The notes beneath the pieces are model-generated. The model was not told where the DNA came from and did no database searches. It saw only the letters and a list, made by a program, of their open reading frames with translations. 64,000 bases of DNA, from NCBI GenBank assembly GCA_003695915.1, contig RFGF01000014.1, positions 58,598 to 122,597 on the forward strand, in the 5' to 3' direction. Position 1 is the first letter of the stretch; the number at the start of each line of letters is the position of its first letter. The DNA is from Nitrospirota bacterium (GTDB taxonomy: Bacteria > Nitrospirota > Nitrospiria > Nitrospirales > UBA8639). The position numbers and the translations under genes were made by a program. Positions 27,777-37,359 of this stretch are shown piece by piece.

Positions 27777-27879
27777 GGTTGGCCCCTGATGATATTTTAC
27801 CAGAAGTGCTAGGCCATAAATTGGCTTGATTATCAACGGGGTGCTTGCGGTGCAGATTCTTTAATTGATTTATAAATTA

Positions 27880-28668
27880 CTATTTTCTATACAATGATTT
27901 TTCTGGAACGCAGACGATAATGATATGGGAGCCAGCGACGTGCCACTTCATTGTCAATTTGCGTTCCATAGCTAACCATACGCTAAAAGGCATAAATTTA
28001 GAAATCATTCGAGGAATGTGTCCGTAAGTATAGATATTTTGAATATAAAGGTTTGCATTTGAATCATTTATAAGTTTCTTTATGTCTGTAATAGATAGGC
28101 ATTTTTTAAAAGAGAATATTTTTGGTCTTTTATTTGTTAGTTTATAAAACGCATTTTTAATTAAATTATGAATTAATACATAGAAATAGTAGGAGCTGTA
28201 TTTGTTGCCATGGATATTGAAAATTAATATCCCATCTTGCGCTAAATATTGTGATAATTTTTTAATGGCTTGTGTTTGTAACTTTGGCTCGGCATTTAAA
28301 AAAAATCTAAAAGCAGTAATTAAATCGCATTCTTCAAATAACTCATCCATAGAATCGTCTTCTAAAACATTTATTTCTATCAAAGTACTTTTAGTAAGTT
28401 TTTTCCTTGCTTGCTCCAGCATCGAGGATGATACATCAATACCTATACTTTCTTGCGCAAGGCTTTCGAGGACACTAATTAAGCGCCCAGTGCCGCAAGC
28501 GAAATCTAAATATTTTTTTATTTTTTTATTTTTTATTATCTTATTTTTAATTATTTCGCTTTCTAAACACCAAATTTTCCTTTCATAACTGCCCGGCCTA
28601 TAAAGATGATCATATTTTGCTCCATAATCTTTCGCTTTATGTGATTCAAGATAGCTTTCGTTACTCAT
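27880..28668 (-). CDS. Class I SAM-dependent methyltransferase, strongly AT-rich
   Basis: A 262-residue cytoplasmic methyltransferase. SAM-binding motif I is KYLDFACGTGRLISVLE near residue 52, motif II GIDVSSSMLEQARKKL, and motif IV region CDLITAFRFFLNAEP; the post-motif DGILIFNIHG is also seen. The gene is rich in Lys, Asn and Ile with codons such as AAA, AAT and ATA, and its base composition differs sharply from the surrounding genes, indicating recent acquisition from an AT-rich genome. It lies between the IS3 remnant and the second flippase. It may methylate a sugar residue, but the target is unknown. Confidence 0.85.
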   Translation of the reverse strand: MSNESYLESHKAKDYGAKYDHLYRPGSYERKIWCLESEIIKNKIIKNKKIKKYLDFACGTGRLISVLESLAQESIGIDVSSSMLEQARKKLTKSTLIEINVLEDDSMDELFEECDLITAFRFFLNAEPKLQTQAIKKLSQYLAQDGILIFNIHGNKYSSYYFYVLIHNLIKNAFYKLTNKRPKIFSFKKCLSITDIKKLINDSNANLYIQNIYTYGHIPRMISKFMPFSVWLAMERKLTMKWHVAGSHIIIVCVPEKSLYRK

Positions 28669-28703
28669 GGTATTCTTACTTTACTTTGAGAAAGGTTTTT
28701 CGG

Positions 28704-30230
28704 TTAATGCGCTACTTTTTTCAACAAGGCATTTAGATATTGAATATCAATGGAATCAAACAACCATTTCTTTCTGAACAGCCATAATGCCTGAAAAAAC
28801 ATACCCAAACTAAAAAGAGTTAAGCTAAACTGCAATTTAACTTCTATATTATTTTTGATGATATAGCTAAGCATGCTTGCAATGCTAATAAGCAAAAAGA
28901 AAATACGTAAATAAAATAAATTAAATGGCTGCAAATATAAATATTGCCAATTGAACCACATCGCAACAATATTAACTAGAAAAAGCCCTGCCAATGATGA
29001 GAGCGCGGCGCCTTCAATGCCAAGGATCGGTAACAAGAAAATAGTTCCCAAGATATTCATAAGGGTTCCTAAAATATGGGCAAATAATTGAATCTTCGTT
29101 CTTCCTGCAATGGCGAGATTCAGCCCTGTAAACCCAACCATGACATGTCCATAATAGGCAACGGCGAGAATACGCAAGACATCCTCAGCTTCGAGATAGG
29201 CAGGGCCATAGATGAGGAGAATGACCTCTTTTGGGAAGAAAAACAGGATTGCGAAAATCGGAAAGCAACATGTCATAGCCCAACGCGCTACGCGTGCATT
29301 GAGATCGCGCCATTCGTCCATCCGATGACTCGCAAAATATTCCGTGGCGATCGGCATGTACAAAAAGGAAAGGCACATGAGGAACAGGGACATGATGGCA
29401 GCCATGTCCGAGGCGATTCGATAGATCCCCACGAGATACGCATTTGCTAACCATCCGATAATTAGCACATCGATCAATCCAGTCAGCTTCCCTAAAGGTT
29501 CGGTAAAAATCAAAGGCCATGCGAACCCGAGCACTTTTTTGGTTTCGAACCGTGGCGCAATATTTTTCGTTTGTGTAAACGGCGTCTTGCAAGTGACGAG
29601 CATGGTAGCCGCGAGCGCTCCCAAGCCATACACCGCGCTATAGCCTATGGCTATTTCCATTACCCCCCATCCACAAAACCATGCTAACAGCACGGCCACC
29701 ATGCACCCTAAAGGGACACCGATATCTTCGATTATTACCTTATACAATGGACGCTTGTAGCCGGAAAATATGGCCAACATCGTTTTCATGAGGTTCCACG
29801 CCGGCAAGGCCACGATTAACACTTTGACCAAGTTCCCAGCTTCTGGTGACCCGAGAAAATCGCTGATCGTTGCCGTTGGACTGAGATAAATGGCGAGCCC
29901 AACGCCTAGGCCGAGCACCGTGCTCGTTATGGCTGCTAAGGTGACGAGGCCTCGTATCTCCGCAAAGGCTTTCTGGAGCGTATACATGGGAAGATAGCGA
30001 CGGACAGCGGTGTTCAATCCCATCCCCGTGAACATGCTGAGCAGATTCAGAGCAAAGAGTGCCCAGGTAATAAGGCCGTATTGTTCAGGAAGCAGGAGGC
30101 GAGCCGCCAGCACCTCCGTAGCGAATACAATCCCAACTCGCACCACCAATCCCAAAAACACGATCAGGCTTCCTTGGAACATCGTGCTCAGGGCTGAAGT
30201 CAACGGTGCAGCAGTGGGGATGTTCGTCAT
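28704..30230 (-). CDS. Second polysaccharide flippase (Wzx, MOP superfamily)
   Basis: About 508 residues from the ATG at 30228-30230; an in-frame ATG at 30302 would add 24 residues without membrane character. Twelve to fourteen hydrophobic segments are visible, with AARLLLPEQYGLITWALFAL near the N-terminus (the standard MOP signature), AVRRYLPMY, and PLGKLTGLIDVLIIGWLANAYLVGIY in the middle. It would flip an undecaprenyl-linked oligosaccharide. It is not closely similar to the flippase at 14.7-16.2 kb. The last ~280 bases (28704-28980) are clearly more AT-rich than the rest of the gene and match the composition of the adjacent methyltransferase, suggesting a recombination junction inside the gene. 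Confidence 0.88.
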   Translation of the reverse strand: MTNIPTAAPLTSALSTMFQGSLIVFLGLVVRVGIVFATEVLAARLLLPEQYGLITWALFALNLLSMFTGMGLNTAVRRYLPMYTLQKAFAEIRGLVTLAAITSTVLGLGVGLAIYLSPTATISDFLGSPEAGNLVKVLIVALPAWNLMKTMLAIFSGYKRPLYKVIIEDIGVPLGCMVAVLLAWFCGWGVMEIAIGYSAVYGLGALAATMLVTCKTPFTQTKNIAPRFETKKVLGFAWPLIFTEPLGKLTGLIDVLIIGWLANAYLVGIYRIASDMAAIMSLFLMCLSFLYMPIATEYFASHRMDEWRDLNARVARWAMTCCFPIFAILFFFPKEVILLIYGPAYLEAEDVLRILAVAYYGHVMVGFTGLNLAIAGRTKIQLFAHILGTLMNILGTIFLLPILGIEGAALSSLAGLFLVNIVAMWFNWQYLYLQPFNLFYLRIFFLLISIASMLSYIIKNNIEVKLQFSLTLFSLGMFFQALWLFRKKWLFDSIDIQYLNALLKKVAH

Positions 30231-30511
30231 GAACGGATATGATCGGACGAGTGGATAATTTCTATTGATGAAAAATGTGATCGGCAAAGAAGGTCGTTGC
30301 AAGTTGGCGTTGATCTAGCACCATGCCTCATCGATTGTCGGAAAGTCCGTCAAGACACTTGCCGTCCTTTGCTCTCATGACCCGCCAAGCACTATTAGCG
30401 AAGTGCATTGTGACCCAGGGCTCCCATACAGACCTTACTGTGCGCCATTCACAGTCGGCATTGAGCATACAAGAAGCCTATTTTGTAGTAGAAGTCAATT
30501 TTTGCTTCAAC

Positions 30512-31633
30512 TTACAGCTTCCTGACATGATCAAAAACTCGAAGCGTTTCCCTAGCCGCCTTTTCCCAACTGAACCTCTGCCGCTCTTTGAATCCTTGCA
30601 TTTGCAAATGCTTTCGCAGATCTTCATCGCTGGTGAGTCGGTCGATTCCATCCGTGAGCGCTTCGACATCGTGTGGATTGACCGTAAGACCTGCAGCGCC
30701 GACGATTTCGGGACAAGCACCGGTATTGGAGGTGATGATCGGGCATCCACAGGCCATCGCCTCCGCCAGGGGGATACCAAAGCTTTCATAGCTCGATGGA
30801 AAAAGGAAAAGGTTCGCCAATGAATAGAACGCTGGCAGGTCTTCCTGGGCCACATAATCCAATGCAATTAAGCTGTCCGACCGATGCGATTGCTGTTTGC
30901 AGTATTCTTGTACGTAATCTTTAGTCCCCACACCGACGATCACAAAAGCCATCTCTCGACTAGCCCGAGCACGTAGGAAGGCTTCTATGGCCTTATCGAG
31001 ATTTTTCCCTGGATACACCCGTTTCCCTTGCTTGATGCGTGTGACGGTCAAGGCAAATCGATCCGGAAGACCATATTTCCGTTTGACTTTTTCGCATGCA
31101 TCTGCTGACCAGGGTCGGAATCGCTCATTCGGCGCAAGATAAATCATCGTCATTTTTTCCGAGGGGATACCAAGAAATCGTTGAAAATCCCGTTTCACAA
31201 AATTTGACTCAACAATTAAATGCGAAGCCTTGCGACAAAATATCGGAAGCATGAGTTTCTGGTACAGCAAGTCCAACGGTTCATAATATTCCGGATGAGT
31301 CCAATATTCACTCCCGCGCAAATGCATCACCATGGGATAGTTTCCCAACAACGGCAGGCTATGCTTTGGACTAAAGAGTAAATCTATTTTCGCTTTTTTT
31401 GCCGCGAGAGGGACAAGTACCTGATCCCACACAAGTTTACTCGAACTGTGAATCAGGAATTTTGAGACGTTAGGATAGCGATCGTAGCGGTAGAAAAATG
31501 CCCGGTCCTTGTAAAACAACACATACTGATTGTCGCGATCGAGCTCCAACAACTGATCCAACAGATTCAGGACGATAATGCCCGGGGCATCTTTTTGATT
31601 GCCGATCTCTCGCAGCAACACACCGATTTTCAT
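30512..31633 (-). CDS. GT4 glycosyltransferase
   Basis: About 373 residues from the ATG at 31631-31633, preceded by GAGGG at 7 bases; the in-frame upstream ATG (31645) is less well placed. GT-B fold of the mannosyltransferase type: LLFSPKHSLPLLGNYPMVMHL in the acceptor half, SHLIVESNFVKRDF, MIYLAPNERFRPW, RIKQGKRVYPGKNLDKAIEAF, and FLFPSSYESFGIPLAEAMACGCP with the E-x7-E pattern, then TGACPEIVGAAGL. Cytoplasmic, repeat-unit assembly. Composition is intermediate between the AT-rich block and the 33-52 kb genes. Confidence 0.9.
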   Translation of the reverse strand: MKIGVLLREIGNQKDAPGIIVLNLLDQLLELDRDNQYVLFYKDRAFFYRYDRYPNVSKFLIHSSSKLVWDQVLVPLAAKKAKIDLLFSPKHSLPLLGNYPMVMHLRGSEYWTHPEYYEPLDLLYQKLMLPIFCRKASHLIVESNFVKRDFQRFLGIPSEKMTMIYLAPNERFRPWSADACEKVKRKYGLPDRFALTVTRIKQGKRVYPGKNLDKAIEAFLRARASREMAFVIVGVGTKDYVQEYCKQQSHRSDSLIALDYVAQEDLPAFYSLANLFLFPSSYESFGIPLAEAMACGCPIITSNTGACPEIVGAAGLTVNPHDVEALTDGIDRLTSDEDLRKHLQMQGFKERQRFSWEKAARETLRVFDHVRKL

Positions 31634-31730
31634 AGGAACCCTCAAGAATTCTTTTTTCCTTCAAGGCCTTCCAGGCAAGGGTTGACTTTGTCTCGGCCGG
31701 CGGGCCTGGTCCCGGATTACGAGATTGATA

Positions 31731-33461
31731 TTACAAATCGTCAAACTGTCGCGCTTGAATAGCCCAATAATATTGGCTGAGGAGCGCTTCTCCCTCTTGC
31801 TTCATGATCGCCTGAATTCCAACAACGCGAGGCAGCACAAGACGAACGTTCGAGGCAGGCAGGTAAGCCAGCATCTCGTTATCGTTAATTTTAATCGATT
31901 GAAGGAGACCATCAGATGTTCGATACGTCAGCGCAAGGCCATACTCGCCTTCTTGGATGGTTAACGGCAATTGGCGGTCCCCGATCTTCATCTGTATGGC
32001 AGCGCCATCGTCTTTCCTGATAATCATTCGCATATAGCCTTGAAAACGGCTAGGGTCTGTTTCATCCGTTGCGTACCCGATACTCAGCAGCGTTCCTGTG
32101 CTCCCAGGCTGGTCATAGTTCGATGAAAGCAAAACCAGCCCGGCCTCTTGGCTCCCAGTGGGTTTGTGCGAGCCTGTGCCCATAAACAGGCTTACTCGCA
32201 TGGAGACTTCAATCGATCCCGGCAAACGCAGGGGTAATGATCGCACCATGATCAAGCGACCTTCGCCTTGCCCCTGGGGCTGGATTCTCAGCGTAGAACG
32301 ATATATCTCAGCCACTAGCCGATTTTCGGTATCGGCCACGATCCACCGGTCTTCGGCTGCCACACCGTCATTGACATCCTTGCCGTCATCGCGTTGAAAG
32401 GTTTCGGAAAACACGACTCGGCTCGAGGCGGGCGGTTGCGCGCTCGGCTCGATCTGAAGTGCGTTGAGGCGCAAACTATGATAGCCGGGATCGACGCGTC
32501 TGGTTATTTTTTGGAGCCAACCATTGGCATACAGATGACCTTTCTTGAGCCACTGGCGCCAACCCGTATACCATGGGCCGTGATGCTGCCATGTCCACTC
32601 GCCATATGCGGGATCGCCGATAACGATTCGTAAATGATTATGGCGAACTTCGACGATGCCGGCGCCTTCTACCAGCGCATTGCCTTTTACAGCTAGAGGC
32701 GACCCATAGGCGGGACCCGCAAATACGACATCCCCTGATCGACATTTGAAGCTTCGCTGGTTCACCAGGGGAAGGGGACCGCCTGGGTCGACAGAACTGC
32801 ACGTTACCCGATACCAGCCATTGGGAAGATCGATGCGGAACACGCGCAACCGATTTTCTCCATGCAAACTATGCATGGTCGCCAATTCCGGACGCCGCAA
32901 TTTGGCCGGCGTCGTGATTTGGCCGTTTGCGAGCACGATCGGCGCATCGACCCCGCGGTCGCGTGCCTGCCCGCGTACATCTTCCAACCAGCCGAAGCCG
33001 CGGTCAGGATGATACGGCGCACCATCATACGCTATCCAGCCGGGAGGGTTTGGCGTTCGCCCGGTCCCAGATGGAACAAAATTGATGCGTTGAGGAAACG
33101 GGATCACGTGGGATATGGGTTCAGACCAGGCACTTTCCCGGCCGTATCGGTCATACGCGGCAATACGGACATAATAGCGCTGTCCAGGCTTCAGCCCTGT
33201 GACCGTATACCGAGGCCAAGGACCGATAGGAATGGTTTTGTCAAAACGCTCTGGCGATGTCCCGATCTGAATGAGATATCCTGCCAAGCCTTCGAGCGGC
33301 TGGCCATCTATCCGATGTGTCGGGGCCTCCCACTCCAGCACCAAGGTTCCTGGAGGATTCACCTCGGCAGGCGGATTCTCGGATGCGCGTTCCTCGCATC
33401 CGTTCATGCCGATCGCTCCCATTAGCGCTAAGACGAACCAACATGCTCGGAGAATCCCCAT
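31731..33461 (-). CDS. Exported lipoprotein-like protein with FN3 domain, unknown function
   Basis: About 576 residues from the ATG at 33459-33461 (AGAGG 7 bases upstream). The N-terminus GILRACWFVLALMGAIGMNGCEE is a signal peptide with a cysteine at the expected place for lipidation, though the lipobox (MNGC) is imperfect. Residues about 40-125 form an FN3-like domain (GTLVLEWEAPTHRIDGQPLEGLAGYLIQIG, GLKPGQRYYVRIAAYD). The middle has jelly-roll-like strands (GWYRVTCSSVDPGG, VRHNHLRIVIGD), and the last 200 residues resemble a concanavalin-like carbohydrate-binding domain (FSETFQRDDG, GSIEVSMRVSLFMG). It may bind the polymer in the periplasm or at the surface. No enzymatic motif was recognised. 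Confidence 0.7.
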   Translation of the reverse strand: MGILRACWFVLALMGAIGMNGCEERASENPPAEVNPPGTLVLEWEAPTHRIDGQPLEGLAGYLIQIGTSPERFDKTIPIGPWPRYTVTGLKPGQRYYVRIAAYDRYGRESAWSEPISHVIPFPQRINFVPSGTGRTPNPPGWIAYDGAPYHPDRGFGWLEDVRGQARDRGVDAPIVLANGQITTPAKLRRPELATMHSLHGENRLRVFRIDLPNGWYRVTCSSVDPGGPLPLVNQRSFKCRSGDVVFAGPAYGSPLAVKGNALVEGAGIVEVRHNHLRIVIGDPAYGEWTWQHHGPWYTGWRQWLKKGHLYANGWLQKITRRVDPGYHSLRLNALQIEPSAQPPASSRVVFSETFQRDDGKDVNDGVAAEDRWIVADTENRLVAEIYRSTLRIQPQGQGEGRLIMVRSLPLRLPGSIEVSMRVSLFMGTGSHKPTGSQEAGLVLLSSNYDQPGSTGTLLSIGYATDETDPSRFQGYMRMIIRKDDGAAIQMKIGDRQLPLTIQEGEYGLALTYRTSDGLLQSIKINDNEMLAYLPASNVRLVLPRVVGIQAIMKQEGEALLSQYYWAIQARQFDDL

Positions 33462-33568
33462 GAACGAGCCTCTTCGCTCATATCTCATAATTGTTCCAGT
33501 GTTCGAGAAGGGGCAAGCGTCATCGAACGCTTTTCACCCTGGCTGCAAAAGCCCGGGAGATTGGAGCA

Positions 33569-35347
33569 CTACTCCTCCACTCGTCGAACCGGTTTGGGTC
33601 GGTGCGTCAGCGGTTTGGGGTTTTTGAGCAGAAAAGGCCCTATCGCCAGATAATCTAAATGTCCTAGTTCGAACGCACGGATCGCATCGTTCGGCGTGCA
33701 GACGATGGGCTCCTCGTGCATGTTGAAACTGGTGTTGATCACGCTCGGTAATCCGGTGAGGGCGTGAAATTCCTTGATGATTTTGTAATAGCTGGGATTG
33801 TCTTCTTCGCGCACGAGCTGGGGACGGGCCGTGCCATCGAGATGCACGACACCGCCGCAATGTCGTTTCATCCAGTCGGTACATTGAAACGTGATGGTCA
33901 TGAATCGCGCACTGTCGAAGCCGCCTCCCACGTCTTCGTAACATTGTCCGGCGTATTCGGCGAGTGTCGAGGGCGCGAACGGCATGAATTCCGTGCGGAC
34001 GAGGTTTTTATTGAGCCAGTCGTTCACGGAGGGATCGGTGGGCTGGTATAGGATAGAGCGGTTGCCCAAAGCACGCGGGCCATATTCCATGCGCCCGTTG
34101 AAGCGTGCGACTACGTAGCCCTCGGCGAGCAGCCGTGCAATTTCTTTTTCGATCTCTTCGTAGCGCTGATAGGCATGTCCGGCCCGTTGGATTTCCGCTT
34201 CGATTTCGCGCTCGGTAAATTCCGAACCCAGATAGACATGCGGGATCATCTCGCTGCGGGGCACGCCACCCTGCGTGCGCACCCGCTCGGCCCACATGGC
34301 CAGGCCAGCCCCCACGGCCAACCCTTCGTCCGACATGCCAGGATGAACGAACAGCGTCTCCACTCCGGGGAGATTATGCACTTCCTGGTTGATCCGGACA
34401 TTGGCAAACACCCCTCCGGCCAGCGCCACGTTCCGCGAGCGGGTCTGTTCGAGCCAATGGCCCACATATGCCCGGCAGATGTCTTCGGAAAGTTTTTGAA
34501 TGCTTGCGGCTAAGTCCTCCTTGCTGAAGGGCTCGCCGATCTCCTGTCGGATTTTTTGCATCGCCGAGTTGAAGAGCACTTTGCCTTTGTTGACGGTTTT
34601 GCCGTGCTCGAAGGCGATCAACCGATTCAGAGCGTCATAATAGCGGGGGCGGCCGTGGGCAGCGAGTCCGGTGATCTTGCCTTCGTGTTTTTTGGCCTTG
34701 TAGCCGCAAATGGCCGTGACATAGGCATAGTAATTCCCTAACGAATCGTAACTGTCGACGGCACAGACATTTTTGAGTGTTCCGCCTTTGGCCACATAAA
34801 TATGCGACGACGAGCCGTCTCCGCCGCCGTCCATGGTCACGATCAGGCCGTCTTCGAATCCGCAAGTAAAGTAGGCCGAGGTCGCATGGGCGTAATGGTG
34901 ATTGTAAAACTGGACAGGCGCCGTAATGGAAAATTCTTCCCGGAGAATCTGAGGAATCCTGCGCCGTCGTTCCCGGTACAGGGGTTGGCGCAATTGATAG
35001 TACAAGGTTTTGAGCCCCGGAACATCGTTGGCCAAGCCGCTGAACCGCGAGGCCAGGTTGAAGAAAAGGTTATGGCTTTCGCGGAGATCCTGCCGCTCCT
35101 CGAACCAGCCTTTCCACGGGGCCGGATCGTTACGGAATTCCATATTCCGCTGGGCGACGGCCACCCCGTCGATATCGGAGGGATTGACACCCGTCATCTC
35201 CATGACCGCTTTGATCGAAGCGCGAGGGAATCCCCGTGCCTGCTTCATGCGCAACAAGCGCTCGTCATTGATCGCGGCGACGATCCTGCCATCGTAGATG
35301 ATGGCGGCGCCGCTCGTTTGGCCATCGGTGATTCCCAATATCATCAT
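33569..35347 (-). CDS. Carbamoyltransferase (NodU/CmcH/TobZ family)
   Basis: About 592 residues from the ATG at 35345-35347, which has an ideal AAGGAGG eight bases upstream, so the longer open frame to 35482 is not the start. It transfers a carbamoyl group from carbamoyl phosphate through carbamoyl-AMP to a hydroxyl. N-terminal Kae1-like domain: LGITDGQTSGAAIIYDG, the metal-binding NHHYAHATSAYF near residue 130 and MDGGGDGSSSHIY. C-terminal YrdC-like domain: RMEYGPRALGNRSIL, FAPSTLAEYA and LPSVINTSFNMHEEPIV. Probably O-carbamoylates a sugar of the repeat unit in the cytoplasm. It lies 88 bases after the AsnB-type gene, likely in the same operon. Confidence 0.92.
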   Translation of the reverse strand: MMILGITDGQTSGAAIIYDGRIVAAINDERLLRMKQARGFPRASIKAVMEMTGVNPSDIDGVAVAQRNMEFRNDPAPWKGWFEERQDLRESHNLFFNLASRFSGLANDVPGLKTLYYQLRQPLYRERRRRIPQILREEFSITAPVQFYNHHYAHATSAYFTCGFEDGLIVTMDGGGDGSSSHIYVAKGGTLKNVCAVDSYDSLGNYYAYVTAICGYKAKKHEGKITGLAAHGRPRYYDALNRLIAFEHGKTVNKGKVLFNSAMQKIRQEIGEPFSKEDLAASIQKLSEDICRAYVGHWLEQTRSRNVALAGGVFANVRINQEVHNLPGVETLFVHPGMSDEGLAVGAGLAMWAERVRTQGGVPRSEMIPHVYLGSEFTEREIEAEIQRAGHAYQRYEEIEKEIARLLAEGYVVARFNGRMEYGPRALGNRSILYQPTDPSVNDWLNKNLVRTEFMPFAPSTLAEYAGQCYEDVGGGFDSARFMTITFQCTDWMKRHCGGVVHLDGTARPQLVREEDNPSYYKIIKEFHALTGLPSVINTSFNMHEEPIVCTPNDAIRAFELGHLDYLAIGPFLLKNPKPLTHRPKPVRRVEE

Positions 35348-35435
35348 GATGCATTCCTCCTTCTCGGTCTCGCGTGGCCGGTGGCATCTTCCCGCCCGTA
35401 TTCTTTCGTGCCGACTGCCATACGCTTCTTTCGTG

Positions 35436-37349
35436 TTACGGACGCACAGCTTCGCGCCCGCCGCTTGCGGGGATCGATGCATGCAGAAACATTCGGCGCC
35501 ATAACACGAAATTCATCAGTGCCCACAGAATATGACTATGATTATGGGTGCCCTGCCAATGTTCTTCCATGAGCCGCCGCACAGCCGCAGGTCGGATATA
35601 CTCCTGGAGCATGGCTTCATCGGACAAGAGATCCGCCATGTATTTCCGCAGCTCGTTCCGCAGCCAATGTTTGATGGGGAAGCTGTACCCGTGTTTGCTC
35701 CGATGGGCGATCCCACTGGGCAATCGATCGTTCATCGCCGATTTTAAGATGGCTTTGGTCGTCCATCCCTCGAGCTTGAGTTGGCTCGGAATGGCATTGA
35801 CGAACTCGACGAGACGATAGTCCAGAAACGGCGCGCGGACTTCCAATCCATGCGCCATGCTCATTTTATCCACCTTCATCAAGGGGTTCTCGGGCATCAT
35901 GAAGCGCAATTCGACGTACAATTCCCGGTCCAATGGCGAGGTCCAAGGTTTGCCGTCCAAGATCCTAGTGATCGGCGCAAAGGGATCGGCGTCGATAGCA
36001 TGGATGAAATCCGGCTCGAGCAGAGCGCACGGCGTCCGGCCCGTGAGAAAATATTGCCAGCGCATATGCAGGCCAGTCGGCGGCAAGGCAGCCCCTTCGA
36101 GAAACCGCCGCAAGCTGTTCCAGAACCCTTTCTTTTTGGCCAGATCGGGAATCAGCGCACTCAGCCGCAGCAAGGCCTGAATCATTGGCTGCGGAAGATG
36201 CAGAAACTTCCGGGCAAATTGGCTAGCCTTGAAACGATCGTAGCCCACGAACAGCTCATCGCCCCCTTCCCCGCTCAGGCATACCGTAATATGTTCGCGG
36301 GCCTTCTTGGAGATGAGATAATACGGGACTACCGAAAATTCCGAGAGCGGTTCGTCCAGATGCCAGATCACGCGCTCGATCACGCTTTCGGAGACCGGAT
36401 CGATGACCAGTTCCGTATGATCGGTCCCGAAATGTTTGGCTACCGTTTTGGCATAGCCAAACTCGGAAAAATGGGCTTCCCGATAGCCCAAGGCAAACGT
36501 CCGCACGGGTTCATCCGCCATCCGGCTCATGCAGGCCACGACGGAGCTCGAATCGATGCCGCCCGAGAGAAATGCACCCAGCGGGACATCGCTGATTAGG
36601 CGGCGCTGCACGGCTTGTTCGAGATGCTCGTACAACTGCGCTTCCAAGTCCTGGCGGGAGGATTCCCTGGGAGTCAAGTCGATATCCCAATATTGCCATG
36701 TCCTGAGCCCGGAAGACGCATGAAACACGGCAGCATGTCCGGCAGGCAATTTCTGTACGCCTTCGAGTATCGTGCGGGGGGCTGGCACGAACTCATAGCC
36801 GAGAAACTCATAGAGCGCCTGAGGATCAATCCGGCGAGAAACCGCAGGATTTTGAAGCAGGGCCTTTATTTCGGAGGCAAAGACAATGTCATAGCGCCCG
36901 TTCGATTGTGTGAGCCAATAATAGAGTGGCTTGACACCGAGACGGTCGCGGGCGAGAAAGAAATTGCGTGTGTGGCCATCCCAGATGGCAAAGGAGAACA
37001 TGCCGTTCAAATGCGAGAGACACTCATAGCCGTACTCACGATAGGCATATAAAATGACCTCGGTGTCGGTCTGCGTGCGGAAGGTATAGCCCTTCGCTTC
37101 CAGCACGTTGCGAATCTCGCGGAAGTTATAGATTTCACCGTTATAGACGATCCAAGTCTTTCCATCGGGCGTCGCCATCGGCTGCCGGCCGCGAGGGCTC
37201 AAATCGAGAATGCTGAGCCTTCGATGTCCCAGCGAAATGCCTTGACCGACATGGATACCCCATTGATCAGGGCCTCGATGGACCATGACTTGCGTCATCG
37301 CGGTGATGACCGCTTCGTCTTCCCAACTAAATCCACAAATGCCGCACAT
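35436..37349 (-). CDS. Glutamine-dependent AsnB-type amidotransferase
   Basis: About 637 residues from the ATG at 37347-37349, chosen because it exposes Cys2 (MCGICGFSWED); the open frame extends upstream but would bury the catalytic cysteine. The glutaminase domain has LGHRRLSILDLS, NGEIYNFREI and TDTEVILYAY; the synthetase domain has SGGIDSSSVVACM and SGEGGDELFVGY. Both half-reactions should work. In this context it probably amidates a carboxyl group on a sugar or its substituent. It begins 10 bases after the epimerase gene and is followed by the carbamoyltransferase. It is the third of five AsnB-type proteins in the window. Confidence 0.9.
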   Translation of the reverse strand: MCGICGFSWEDEAVITAMTQVMVHRGPDQWGIHVGQGISLGHRRLSILDLSPRGRQPMATPDGKTWIVYNGEIYNFREIRNVLEAKGYTFRTQTDTEVILYAYREYGYECLSHLNGMFSFAIWDGHTRNFFLARDRLGVKPLYYWLTQSNGRYDIVFASEIKALLQNPAVSRRIDPQALYEFLGYEFVPAPRTILEGVQKLPAGHAAVFHASSGLRTWQYWDIDLTPRESSRQDLEAQLYEHLEQAVQRRLISDVPLGAFLSGGIDSSSVVACMSRMADEPVRTFALGYREAHFSEFGYAKTVAKHFGTDHTELVIDPVSESVIERVIWHLDEPLSEFSVVPYYLISKKAREHITVCLSGEGGDELFVGYDRFKASQFARKFLHLPQPMIQALLRLSALIPDLAKKKGFWNSLRRFLEGAALPPTGLHMRWQYFLTGRTPCALLEPDFIHAIDADPFAPITRILDGKPWTSPLDRELYVELRFMMPENPLMKVDKMSMAHGLEVRAPFLDYRLVEFVNAIPSQLKLEGWTTKAILKSAMNDRLPSGIAHRSKHGYSFPIKHWLRNELRKYMADLLSDEAMLQEYIRPAAVRRLMEEHWQGTHNHSHILWALMNFVLWRRMFLHASIPASGGREAVRP

Positions 37350-37359
37350 ACAGACCCAC

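Noticed and set aside
31646..31730. Hairpin-like sequence with a homopolymer run between two genes
   Set aside because: On the minus strand the run is A, not T, and lies on the wrong side of the stem, so it does not form a Rho-independent terminator for these genes.
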